Shown here in pieces: positions 35,347 through 44,355 of a DNA stretch of 64,000 nt. Under the pieces are notes generated by a model, which saw only the letters and a program-made list of their open reading frames with translations, had not been told where the DNA came from and searched no databases. The translations under genes and the position numbers were made by a program. Origin of the DNA: Leifsonia sp. Root4 (GTDB lineage: Bacteria; Actinomycetota; Actinomycetes; Actinomycetales; Microbacteriaceae). Location: positions 943,100-1,007,099 of the forward strand of contig NZ_LMDN01000001.1 of NCBI RefSeq assembly GCF_001425085.1, written 5' to 3'. Positions within the stretch are counted from its first letter, which is position 1. Each line of letters opens with the position of its first letter.

Positions 35347-35403
35347 ACTTCGCGCGGCTGCAAGGATCGAATCGCGGATTCAGTCCTTGTAACCGCGCGA
35401 AGT
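35347..35403. repeat. Long near-perfect hairpin between convergent genes
   Basis: Arms of 20 bases with two mismatches (starting ACTTCGCGCGG and ending CCGCGCGAAGT) enclose a 17-base loop that itself holds GAATC-GCG-GATTC. It is preceded by a run of seven A (35338-35344), so on the minus strand it ends in a T run and could terminate the lipoprotein gene. Confidence 0.65.
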
Positions 35404-35430
35404 CCTGAGAAACGCGCGAGCCGCGGCTGG

Positions 35431-35922
35431 CTAGTGCTCGGCGTCTTCTTCCGGCTCGTCTTCGGCGGGCTTGCCTTCGGCCGGCTTGTATTCCTTCGTC
35501 GGCAGCACGATGGTCTGCTCCAGCACCGTGATCTCGAGCGGCTCCGTCGTGGTGACGTCCTGCGGGGTCCAGAATTCGGTCGTGTGGGGCACCAGATCCA
35601 TGGTGCACGGCTGGTCGGGCAGCGGCGGGACCTCAATGCTCACCGCGTTACCCTCGCCCGCCTGCTTCTCGACGTTGATGGCGCTGCCGACGTAGGGGCA
35701 GGTCGAGCTGCCGAAGATCGTGATGGCGATCTTGTTGCCGATGCCGATCCAGGCGGCCTGCGGCTCACCTGTCGGCGCATCGCTCTCGACGTCGACGCCC
35801 TCCGGGAAACCGGGGAAGTCTCCGGTCGGCGTGTTGGGGACGGGCGTGCAGCCCGTCAACAGCAGAGCGGATGCCGCAACCACGGTTGCGATGACGAAGC
35901 GGTTGCGCACGGTAGTAGCCAT
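35431..35922 (-). CDS. Lipoprotein (paralogue of the next gene)
   Basis: A 163-residue lipoprotein with lipobox LLLTGC (Cys 25). The mature domain has GDFPGFPEGVD, AAWIGIGNKIAITIFGSSTCPYVG and CTMDLVPHTTEFWTP, and ends in an acidic, Glu/Pro-rich tail. It shares the ITxxGSSxCP and C-x-x-DLVPHTT-x-F pattern with the lipoprotein at 36053-36508. Unknown function. Confidence 0.75.
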   Translation of the reverse strand: MATTVRNRFVIATVVAASALLLTGCTPVPNTPTGDFPGFPEGVDVESDAPTGEPQAAWIGIGNKIAITIFGSSTCPYVGSAINVEKQAGEGNAVSIEVPPLPDQPCTMDLVPHTTEFWTPQDVTTTEPLEITVLEQTIVLPTKEYKPAEGKPAEDEPEEDAEH

Positions 35923-36052
35923 GCCGCCACTCTAGCGCCAGAGGAGCGGCGCACCACAGCACCGATTTGGGCGCGCCGCGACCGCCCATCGGGACCCTGA
36001 GAACGTCCACACCATCCGAAACCAGACGCTCAGTGGCGGGCGTTCCGCGGAG

Positions 36053-36508
36053 CTAGCGCTCGGCGGGGAGGGTGAGGCTGGTGCCGTCGAGCACGATCGT
36101 CACATCGGAGCTCGGCGTCGTCCCGGTCGGCGTCGCGAAGACGGTCGTGTGCGGCACGAGGTCGCGTGTGCACGGCTTCGGCGGGATCTCCTGCTGCGTC
36201 ACCTCGAAGGCGTTTGCCGAGGTCTGCGTCAGCGATTCGACGATCGGCGGGCAACTCGAACTCCCCCACAGCGTGATCCCGATCTGGCTGGCATCCTGCA
36301 ACCAATACAGCTGCGGCTCGCCGCTCGGGTTCTGCGGCAGTCCGACCATGCCCTCCGGAAGCCCGGCGTAGTCCTCCTCCGGGCTGAACGTCGCACCGGC
36401 GCCTCCCACTCCGCCCTCCGAGCTGGCGCAGGCGCTGATCGTGAGCACGACGGATGCCGCAAGCAGCACTGCGGCAGCGGGGCGAATGGAGCGGAGACTC
36501 GGTGTCAT
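36053..36508 (-). CDS. Lipoprotein (paralogue of the preceding gene)
   Basis: A 151-residue lipoprotein with lipobox TISAC (Cys 27). Shared features are YAGLPEGM, QLYWLQDASQIGITLWGSSSCPPIV, CTRDLVPHTTVFATP and a terminal beta-strand SLTLPAER. It lacks the acidic tail of its paralogue. The gap of 130 bp between them allows separate promoters. Confidence 0.75.
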   Translation of the reverse strand: MTPSLRSIRPAAAVLLAASVVLTISACASSEGGVGGAGATFSPEEDYAGLPEGMVGLPQNPSGEPQLYWLQDASQIGITLWGSSSCPPIVESLTQTSANAFEVTQQEIPPKPCTRDLVPHTTVFATPTGTTPSSDVTIVLDGTSLTLPAER

Positions 36509-36550
36509 GCCGCCAGACTAGCCCTCTGCACGCGGGCATAGGCTGTGGAT

Positions 36551-37666
36551 ATGAGCAATCTTGAGCGCGAGCCGGCAGAGCTCATCTGCGAGTACATCGA
36601 GGCGGCGACATCCGCCCGCCCGGCCCCCGTCGAGGTGCTGCTTCCGCGCGATGTGCCCCTCGGTGGGCCGCGGGCGATGCCGGTGCGGCGCACCCTTCCG
36701 CAGCGCGGGCGCACCACCATCGGGGCCTGGTGCTTCGCCGACCACTACGGCCCCGACGACGTCGCCGCCACCGGCGGGATGGTCGTCCCGCCGCACCCGC
36801 ACACGGGTCTGCAGACGGCGAGCTGGCTGTTCGAGGGTGAGATCGAGCACCGCGACAGCGTCGGCAGCCACGCCATGGTGCGCCCGGGCGAGCTCAACCT
36901 GATGACAGCAGGCAGCGGCATCTCGCACTCCGAGGTCTCCACCCCGGCCACGACCACCCTGCACGGCGTGCAGCTCTGGATCGTTCTCCCGGATGCCGCG
37001 CGCGCCACCCAGCCGTTCTTCGAGCGTCACGACGCCCGGCCACTGCGCCGCGGCGACGCGGAGCTGCGCGTGTTCATCGGCGCCATCGCCGACGAGGCGG
37101 AGACGCCGTCGGAGCACCAGGAGTCCGGCACGGCCGCGGCACCCGCCGGCGTCGCAGGACCGGGCCTGAACGTTCCGCTCCCTGCCGGCCCGATCGTCTT
37201 CAGCCGGTTGCTCGGTGCCCAGCTCGATCTGCCGGCGCACGGCAGCGTCACCCTGCCGCTCGACCCCGCCTTCGAGCACGGTGTGCTCGTGGACGCCGGC
37301 CCGGTGACGCTCCACGATGACGAGGATGACGCCGACGCCGGCGACTCCGAGACGACGCTGGCACGCTCGGAGCTCGGCTACCTCGCACCCGGCCGGCACG
37401 CGGTCACGCTCCGGGCCGGTGAGCACCCCGTGCGGGTGATGCTGCTCGGCGGCGAGCCGTTCACGGAGGAGATCGTGATGTGGTGGAACTTCATCGGGCG
37501 CAACCACGACGAGATCGTCGACTACCGCCACGACTGGCAGCACGACGTGATCAATGAGGCCGGGGCGGCCACGGCATCCGGTCGCTTCGGCATCGTCGCG
37601 GACTACCCGGGATCGGCGCTGCCCGCGCCCGCGCTGCCCACCGTGCGGCTCAAGCCCCGCGGCTAG
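36551..37666 (+). CDS. Pirin family protein
   Basis: A 371-residue bicupin. The N-terminal cupin has the metal-binding pattern PPHPHTGLQTASWLFEGEIEHRDSVG and LNLMTAGSGISHSE, typical of pirins. The C-terminal part has HDDE-rich insert and AGEHPVRVMLLGGEPFTEEIVMWWNFIGRNHDEI, the pirin C domain. Some pirins act as quercetin dioxygenases; the role here is unknown. GTG at 36545 is an alternative start two codons upstream. Confidence 0.88.
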   Translation: MSNLEREPAELICEYIEAATSARPAPVEVLLPRDVPLGGPRAMPVRRTLPQRGRTTIGAWCFADHYGPDDVAATGGMVVPPHPHTGLQTASWLFEGEIEHRDSVGSHAMVRPGELNLMTAGSGISHSEVSTPATTTLHGVQLWIVLPDAARATQPFFERHDARPLRRGDAELRVFIGAIADEAETPSEHQESGTAAAPAGVAGPGLNVPLPAGPIVFSRLLGAQLDLPAHGSVTLPLDPAFEHGVLVDAGPVTLHDDEDDADAGDSETTLARSELGYLAPGRHAVTLRAGEHPVRVMLLGGEPFTEEIVMWWNFIGRNHDEIVDYRHDWQHDVINEAGAATASGRFGIVADYPGSALPAPALPTVRLKPRG

Positions 37667-37725
37667 GGCGAGCCGACTGAAACCGGGGCCAGCATCGGTG
37701 ACGGCGCCTGAGGCTGCCTGATTCG

Positions 37726-37757
37726 GGCTGCCGCCTTTCGCGACGCTTCGCGTCGCG
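37726..37757. repeat. Intergenic repeat copy A with hairpin
   Basis: 21 bases (37726-37746, GGCTGCCGCCTTTCGCGACGC split for reading as GGCTGCCGCC and TTTCGCGACGC) recur at 51887-51907 with one change. Here the stem CGCGACGC-TTC-GCGTCGCG (37739-37757) follows the cls stop and may act as a terminator. Confidence 0.5.
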
Positions 37758-37791
37758 TTGCGGCCGTATCGAGATCCGCCGAGGCGATGTC

Positions 37792-39270
37792 TTACTGCAG
37801 CGCCGAGGTGAGGCGGGCGAGCCCGTCCAGCACGGTCGAGCGCAGCGGCTGCTTCATCCACTCGTCGAGGGTGAGTTCCTTGCTGACGGAGCGGTAGTGG
37901 TCCTCGACCACTCGCATGTCGCGCACGAAGCTCTCGCCGCGCACGAGCATGGAGACCTCCATGTTGAGGCCGAATGAGCGCATGTCCATGTTGCTCGATC
38001 CGATCACGGCCACGTCGTCATCGATCGTGAAGTGCTTGGAGTGCAGGATGTACGGCGCCTTGTACATGTAGATGCGCACGCCGGCGCGCAGCAACGCCTC
38101 GTAATAGGAGCGTTGGGCGTGCCAGACCAGGGCCTGGTCGCCGATCTCGGAGACGAACAGGTCGACGCGGAGGCCACGGTCGACCGCCGTGGTGATGGCG
38201 TAGAGCATCGACTCGTCCGGCACGAAGTACGGGCTCGTGATGACGATGCGGTGCTGCGCGCCGTAGAGCAGGGCGAGGAAGAGACGCAGGTTGTTCTCGC
38301 CCTCGAAGCCCGGGCCGCTCGGAACGACCTGGCACTCCAGCAGCGTGGGGTCGTCGATCGACTCGAGAACCCGCACCTCCTTCTCGAGCAGCTCCTCCGA
38401 CTCGATGTACCAGTCGGTGATGAAGATCAGATTGAGCGCATCGACGACGGGGCCCTCGACCCTGGTCACCAGCTCCTGCCACTTGAGCCCGCGCTTGATG
38501 TTGGAGCGCTTGTTGTAGCTGCGGTCGATCACATTCAGCGACCCCATGAAGCCGACGTGCCCGTCGACGACGAGGATCTTGCGGTGGTTGCGCAGATCCG
38601 GGCGCTGGAACTTGCCCTTCAACGGCTGCACGGGCAGCATCAGGTGCCACTGCGCCCCCATCGCGGTGAGTCGCTTGACGGTGTGCTTGTAGTCGCGGGT
38701 GCGCCAGGAGGCCCAGTGGTCCATCAGCACGCGCACGGTGACGCCGCGCGCGACGGCCGCCTCGAGCGCGTCGAAGAACACCCTCGTCGTCTGGTCACAG
38801 GAGAGGATGTAGAACTCGACGTGCACGAACTTCTCGGCCTTGTCGATCTCGGCTGCCATCGCCATGATCGTGTCGTCGTAGTGCTCGAGCAGGGTCGCCG
38901 TGTTGCCGTCGACCATCGGCATCGAGGTGAGATTGCGGTTCAGCTGGGCGACGGAGGCGAACCACTCCGGCCAGTCCTCGTTGTGTGGTCGCCCGCCGGG
39001 GACATCCGAGTTCGCACGGATGAATGCGTCCATCCGGCGTTGCTTCGCCATCCGCTTGCGTGGAAGCTTCGGGTTCCCGATCAGGAGGAACAGCGCGATG
39101 CCGATGTAGGGGATGAAGAACACGGCGAGCAACCAGGCCATCGCGGCAGTCGGCCGGCGATTGCGCGGGATGATGATGATCGCCGTGACGCGGACGGCGA
39201 AGTCCACGAGCAGCAGGAGGCTGAGTATGACGAGCGACGTGTCCGATGGATCCGTGAAGTCAATCAGCAT
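37792..39270 (-). CDS. cls: Cardiolipin synthase (phospholipase D superfamily)
   Basis: A 492-residue membrane enzyme that joins phosphatidyl groups to make cardiolipin. Two N-terminal transmembrane helices (about 11-34 and 43-65) precede two PLD modules. The HKD motifs are H229-R-K231...D236 (HRKILVVD, followed by GFMGSLN) and H410-S-K412...D417 (HSKHFTID, followed by GSSNMDMRSF). The length is usual for the family. A 58-residue membrane protein gene precedes it by 6 bp. Confidence 0.92.
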   Translation of the reverse strand: MLIDFTDPSDTSLVILSLLLLVDFAVRVTAIIIIPRNRRPTAAMAWLLAVFFIPYIGIALFLLIGNPKLPRKRMAKQRRMDAFIRANSDVPGGRPHNEDWPEWFASVAQLNRNLTSMPMVDGNTATLLEHYDDTIMAMAAEIDKAEKFVHVEFYILSCDQTTRVFFDALEAAVARGVTVRVLMDHWASWRTRDYKHTVKRLTAMGAQWHLMLPVQPLKGKFQRPDLRNHRKILVVDGHVGFMGSLNVIDRSYNKRSNIKRGLKWQELVTRVEGPVVDALNLIFITDWYIESEELLEKEVRVLESIDDPTLLECQVVPSGPGFEGENNLRLFLALLYGAQHRIVITSPYFVPDESMLYAITTAVDRGLRVDLFVSEIGDQALVWHAQRSYYEALLRAGVRIYMYKAPYILHSKHFTIDDDVAVIGSSNMDMRSFGLNMEVSMLVRGESFVRDMRVVEDHYRSVSKELTLDEWMKQPLRSTVLDGLARLTSALQ

Positions 39271-39276
39271 CTGCGG

Positions 39277-39453
39277 CTATCGGGCCGGAGAGTCGAGGCC
39301 CAGACGCGCGCGCTCTTCTGCTTCGATACGGGCGTACACCTTGCGTTCCGTACGGTCCATTCGGATGATCGAGCGCATGATGATCCAGAAGATCACTCCG
39401 ACGAGCAGCGTCGGAACAATCGAGAAGATCGCGTTCACCCAGAAATTATCCAT
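39277..39453 (-). CDS. Small membrane protein (58 aa) upstream of cls
   Basis: Starts MDNFWVNAIFSIVPTLL after GGAGGGG. One transmembrane helix (about 8-29) is followed by a charged cytoplasmic helix RMDRTERKVYARIEAEERARLG. The 6-bp gap to cls indicates one operon. Unknown function. Confidence 0.75.
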   Translation of the reverse strand: MDNFWVNAIFSIVPTLLVGVIFWIIMRSIIRMDRTERKVYARIEAEERARLGLDSPAR

Positions 39454-39528
39454 AGCCCCTCCAGAATACGTTGCTTTTGCCGCGCGCGGGTGCCACGGCA
39501 TCCTGCCGCGGTCCGGGCGTGCCACCTT

Positions 39529-39577
39529 GCGAAAGCAGGCCGGGGATGCGCCGTCGGCCGCATCCGCCTGCTTTCGC
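39529..39577. repeat. Inverted repeat (hairpin) left of the DUF559 gene
   Basis: Outer arms GCGAAAGCAGGC and GCCTGCTTTCGC are perfect 12-mers; inner arms GGATGCG and CGCATCC pair as well. The right arm belongs to the 23-bp repeat found again beyond the gene. Confidence 0.65.
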
Positions 39578-39578
39578 G
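39556..39578 (+). repeat. 23-bp direct repeat, left copy
   Basis: Begins GGCCGCATCC and ends GCTTTCGCG. It is identical to 40691-40713, and the two copies bracket the DUF559 gene at a distance of 1.1 kb. Confidence 0.7.
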
Positions 39579-39790
39579 TCCGGATGACGCCGGCTGCCTG
39601 TTTCCGCGACGTCGCGCGGATGCCGCCATCGCCCAGCGAGAGCACGCTCGCACAGCGAAGCCGGCGCGAAGAGGTCCGTATGCTCGCGCGGCGGCGGCGT
39701 CTGTTGTGCACAGCGCGACATCCGGCGGACGCCATCCACAGGTTCCGTCCGGCTCCAGTGGCGGCGAGCCGGCCGCGGCAGGCTGGCCTG

Positions 39791-40663
39791 ATGGCACGCG
39801 CATTGGCGGACGACATGCAGCAACTCGGCGGGCTCGCCCGTCGCAGACAGCTCCAGCAGCTTGGCCACTCGGCTCGGAGCATTCGAGCGGAAATCGAGTC
39901 ACGCGCGCTGCGCGTCGTCGCTCGCAGCTGGGTTGCGACAGCCGCGGCAAGAGCGGACGCGGTGCGGGCCGTCGAGCTGCGGGGAACGCTCGGCGGGGCC
40001 AGCGCACTCGCGAGCTACGGTGTTTGGGTTCCACACGAGGTCCCGCTCTGCGTCGCAACGCCGCACAGCGCGAGCCGTCTGCCGCCGATGCGAGACACCG
40101 AGTGGCGGCTGAGGATCCCCGGCGCTGGTCCGGCAAAAACCCTCGGCCCACGTTCTCCGCAGTGGCGAGTGAGCCTCGTCGATGCCCTTCTTCAGCATGC
40201 GCGCTGCTGCCTCAGCGACGATCAGATCGTGGCGTCCTTCGACAGCGCGCTGCACTCGGGCGCGGTGAGCCGACAGTGGCTGCTCACCATCGGCCCTGGA
40301 ATGCCGCGACGTGTCCGCCGCCTCGTGCGGCACGTCGATGCGCGCGCCGAGTCGGGGCTCGAGTCGCTGCTCCGTCTGGCCTTCGAGCGTGAGGGGTGGA
40401 GCGTCGAGCTCCAAGTTCGAATCGACGGCGTCGGCCGTGTCGATCTTGTGATCAACGGCTGGCTGGTGATCGAGGCAGACGGCAAGGCCTGGCACGACGA
40501 CCCTCGGTCAGCGCAGCGAGACCGGCTGCGCAACTCGGCCCTCGTGCTTCGCGGATTCCGATGGCATCGCTTTGGCTACGAGCAGGTGATGTTCGACCTG
40601 GACGGCTGCGTCGCCGTGGTGCGGGCGCTTCTGGCGTCCGGCCGCCCACAACTGAGCGCGTAG
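39791..40663 (+). CDS. DUF559-domain (endonuclease-like) protein
   Basis: A 290-residue protein. The N-terminal part MQQLGGLARRRQLQQLGHSARSIRAEIESRALRVV resembles the winged-helix of AbiEi-type antitoxins. The C-terminal part has GLESLLRLAFEREGW, RVDLVINGWLVIEADGKAWH and RDRLRNSALVLRGFRWHRFGYEQVM, a PD-(D/E)XK-like DUF559 fold with likely catalytic D and E-x-D. These stand-alone genes are common in Microbacteriaceae with unknown role. The frame continues upstream to 39113, but only from ATG 39791 is the sequence protein-like. Flanked by 23-bp repeats. Confidence 0.75.
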   Translation: MARALADDMQQLGGLARRRQLQQLGHSARSIRAEIESRALRVVARSWVATAAARADAVRAVELRGTLGGASALASYGVWVPHEVPLCVATPHSASRLPPMRDTEWRLRIPGAGPAKTLGPRSPQWRVSLVDALLQHARCCLSDDQIVASFDSALHSGAVSRQWLLTIGPGMPRRVRRLVRHVDARAESGLESLLRLAFEREGWSVELQVRIDGVGRVDLVINGWLVIEADGKAWHDDPRSAQRDRLRNSALVLRGFRWHRFGYEQVMFDLDGCVAVVRALLASGRPQLSA

Positions 40664-40690
40664 CGAGAACAGGCAGCTCCGGCCAGAAAC

Positions 40691-40713
40691 GGCCGCATCC
40701 GCCTGCTTTCGCG
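40691..40713 (+). repeat. 23-bp direct repeat, right copy
   Basis: Identical to 39556-39578. It is followed directly by a 27-bp tandem duplication. Confidence 0.7.
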
Positions 40714-40767
40714 GCCGCAGGCGCACATCTGCCTGTTCCGGCCGCAGGCGCACATCTGCCTGTTCCG
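40714..40767 (+). repeat. 27-bp tandem repeat, two perfect copies
   Basis: Unit begins GCCGCAGGCG and ends TGCCTGTTCCG, at 40714-40740 and 40741-40767. The unit is a diverged relative of the neighbouring 23-bp repeat (shared GCCTG-TT core). Only two copies, so not a CRISPR. Confidence 0.75.
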
Positions 40768-40810
40768 GCGACGAACGCACAGCCACGGGCTGGCGGGGCC
40801 GACCCGAGAC

Positions 40811-40963
40811 CTAGCCTCCGGTGATGATGCCCCACACGCCACTGCCGACCAGGTAGAGCCCGACACCGCCGACGATGATCCAGATCGCGAGGCGCCCGTT
40901 GGAGACCTTCTTCGGGTCTTTCTCGGGCTCGAGCTCACTCTTGGGGAGGAATTCGTCGTTCAT
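40811..40963 (-). CDS. Small single-span membrane protein (50 aa)
   Basis: Starts MNDEFLPKSELEPEKDPKKVSNGR, an acidic-basic cytoplasmic part, and ends with one transmembrane helix AIWIIVGGVGLYLVGSGVWGIITGG. It follows lysS by 50 bp on the same strand. Unknown function. Confidence 0.7.
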   Translation of the reverse strand: MNDEFLPKSELEPEKDPKKVSNGRLAIWIIVGGVGLYLVGSGVWGIITGG

Positions 40964-41013
40964 ATCTGTGTCTCCGGTTCTCAGAGTCGCCGGCAGCGGT
41001 GCCGACTGCGGTC

Positions 41014-42546
<1,533 letters not shown>

Positions 42547-42655
42547 GTCTTCTCCGTGAACTGGGGCGTGATGCGGGTATCGAGACGTATACGCACGCAG
42601 TAGTCAAGAGTAGTCGCCGCGAGCTGAGCCTCTGCTCCCAGCCCTACCGGGAACG

Positions 42656-43549
42656 CTAGCCGAGCGTGATCGGCGTGTTGTCGATCAGGCGAGTCGCGCC
42701 GACGCGGGCCGCGACGAGTGCGATCGCCGGGCCGCGGAAGTGCTCGTCGACGGGCAGGAAGCTGGCCGGGTCGACGACGACCAGGTAGTCCAGCGTCACG
42801 TCGTCGTGGTCGCCGAAATTGGCTGTCGCCTCGGCGAGCAACTCGACGAGGCCATCGGATGCCGCGGCATCCGCCGCCTGGAGCGCGCCGCTCAGCGCCA
42901 ACGCCGCCCGCCGCGCGCCGGCATCGAGGAAGCGGTTGCGGCTGGAGAGGGCCAGGCCGTCGCTCTCCCGCACGGTCGGCACGACCTCGATCGCGAGCGG
43001 CAGGTTCAGCTCGTCGACCATGCGGCGCACCAGGAACACCTGCTGGGCGTCCTTCTGCCCGAACACGGCGACGTCCGGCCGCACGATGTTGAAGAGCTTC
43101 GCGACGACCGTGAGCATGCCGTCGAAGTGCCCCGGCCGGGTGGCGCCCTCCAGCAGCGTCCCGATGTGGCCGGCGGTGACGCGCGTCTCGCTCGGCCCGG
43201 ACGGGTACATCTCCCGCGCGGTCGGCGCGAATACGTACTCGACGCCCTCCGCCGCGAGGGCCGCCAGGTCGGCATCCAGGGTGCGGGGGTAGGCGTCGAG
43301 ATCCTCGCCGGCGCCGAACTGCAGCGGGTTGACGAAGATCGACACGACGACGGTTCCTGCGAGCTCCCGCGCGCGGCGAACCAGGCTGAGGTGTCCATCA
43401 TGCAGCGCGCCCATGGTCGGCACGAGTGCGATGCCGGCATCGGATGCCGAATCGCCCGCCCGCCCGGCGGCGAGGGCGCTGCGCACCTCGGCCACCGTCG
43501 TCAGCACGACGGGGGTCGCGGGGGCGCTCGGCCGGCTGGAGAAGGTCAT
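42656..43549 (-). CDS. panC: Pantothenate synthetase PanC
   Basis: A 297-residue ligase joining pantoate and beta-alanine. The adenylate-forming HIGH-type motif is MGALHDGHLSLVR, followed by SIFVNPLQFGAGEDLDAYPR, FGQKDAQQVFLVRRMV and the SSRN loop (LALSSRNRFL). The start ATG overlaps the stop of the DUF2520 gene as ATGA. Confidence 0.95.
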   Translation of the reverse strand: MTFSSRPSAPATPVVLTTVAEVRSALAAGRAGDSASDAGIALVPTMGALHDGHLSLVRRARELAGTVVVSIFVNPLQFGAGEDLDAYPRTLDADLAALAAEGVEYVFAPTAREMYPSGPSETRVTAGHIGTLLEGATRPGHFDGMLTVVAKLFNIVRPDVAVFGQKDAQQVFLVRRMVDELNLPLAIEVVPTVRESDGLALSSRNRFLDAGARRAALALSGALQAADAAASDGLVELLAEATANFGDHDDVTLDYLVVVDPASFLPVDEHFRGPAIALVAARVGATRLIDNTPITLG

Positions 43550-44355
43550 GCGGGGTCCTCTGGGTCGTCATTGAGGTAGTAGTCGGTGCCGTACGCGCCG
43601 TCGCTGTCCCCGCCAAACTCCTGGCCGCCGAATGCCTGCCCGCCAAACAGCGTCGGGTCCGCGGCATCCGCCCCACCGGCCTTGGCGAGTGCACGTTCAA
43701 CGGCCGAGCGAACGAGCGGCGCGAGCACGGGGCCGGGCGCCTCGACGCCGATGCCGGCCAAGAGGGCGACGGCCTGGTCGACGATGGCGGTGGAGAAGGA
43801 GACGGCGGTGTCGACGGCCTCCGCGTAGGCCGCGCGGTCGGCCTCGGCGATGATGAGTGGCTCTCCGCCCATCTCGACGACGAGCGCCTGACCGATCGGC
43901 AGCACAGGGCTCGGGGCTGTCACCGCGAACCAGGTGCCGGCGAGTTTGGCCAGGTCGAGGCTCGTTCCGGTGAAGGTCATCGCCGGGTGCACGGCGAGCG
44001 GAATCGCGCCGGCGGTGAGGGCGGGCGTGAGCACGCCGATCCCGTAGCGGGCGGCCGTGTGCAGAACGAGTTGGCCCGGCTGCCAGGCGCCGCGTGCGGC
44101 GAGCCCGGCCACGAGCGGCGCGAGCTCGGCATCCGGAACCGCCAGGATCACCAGCTCGCTGCGCTCAACCAGCACGTCGACGTCGAGGATCGGGGCGCCG
44201 GGCAGGATCGCCTCGGCCCGCTCGCGGCTCGCGGCGGAGATGGCCGAGATACCCACGATGGCGTGGCCGGCGCCGGCCAGCGCGGCGCCGAGAATCGGTC
44301 CGACGTTGCCGGCCCCGACGATGCCGACACCGAGCCGGCCCGCACGCTGCGCCAT
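43546..44355 (-). CDS. Rossmann-like/DUF2520 protein
   Basis: A 269-residue protein. The N-terminal Rossmann domain has LGVGIVGAGNVGPILGAALAGAGH, and the C-terminal helical DUF2520 domain has PLAVHPAMTFTGTSLDLAKL. This family resembles ketopantoate or pyrroline-5-carboxylate reductases and is often next to panC. A ketopantoate-reductase role is possible but unproven. Its start shares one base with the stop of the PH-domain gene. A tail rich in Gly and Asp (GGQAFGGQEFGGDSD) is unusual. Confidence 0.82.
   Translation of the reverse strand: MAQRAGRLGVGIVGAGNVGPILGAALAGAGHAIVGISAISAASRERAEAILPGAPILDVDVLVERSELVILAVPDAELAPLVAGLAARGAWQPGQLVLHTAARYGIGVLTPALTAGAIPLAVHPAMTFTGTSLDLAKLAGTWFAVTAPSPVLPIGQALVVEMGGEPLIIAEADRAAYAEAVDTAVSFSTAIVDQAVALLAGIGVEAPGPVLAPLVRSAVERALAKAGGADAADPTLFGGQAFGGQEFGGDSDGAYGTDYYLNDDPEDPA

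Larger units (their letters stand above)
39454..39790. other. Intergenic region with repeat hairpin
   Basis: 337 bp between the small membrane protein gene and the DUF559 gene. It contains the inverted repeat at 39529-39577 and one copy of a 23-bp direct repeat. I see no coding sequence; the divergent promoters must lie here. Confidence 0.5.

Noticed and set aside
38032-40392. 786-codon plus-strand frame through cls and beyond
   Set aside because: It spans cls antisense and part of the DUF559 gene in another frame; no domains are seen.
40714-40767. CRISPR array
   Set aside because: Only two tandem copies with no unique spacers and no cas genes in the window.
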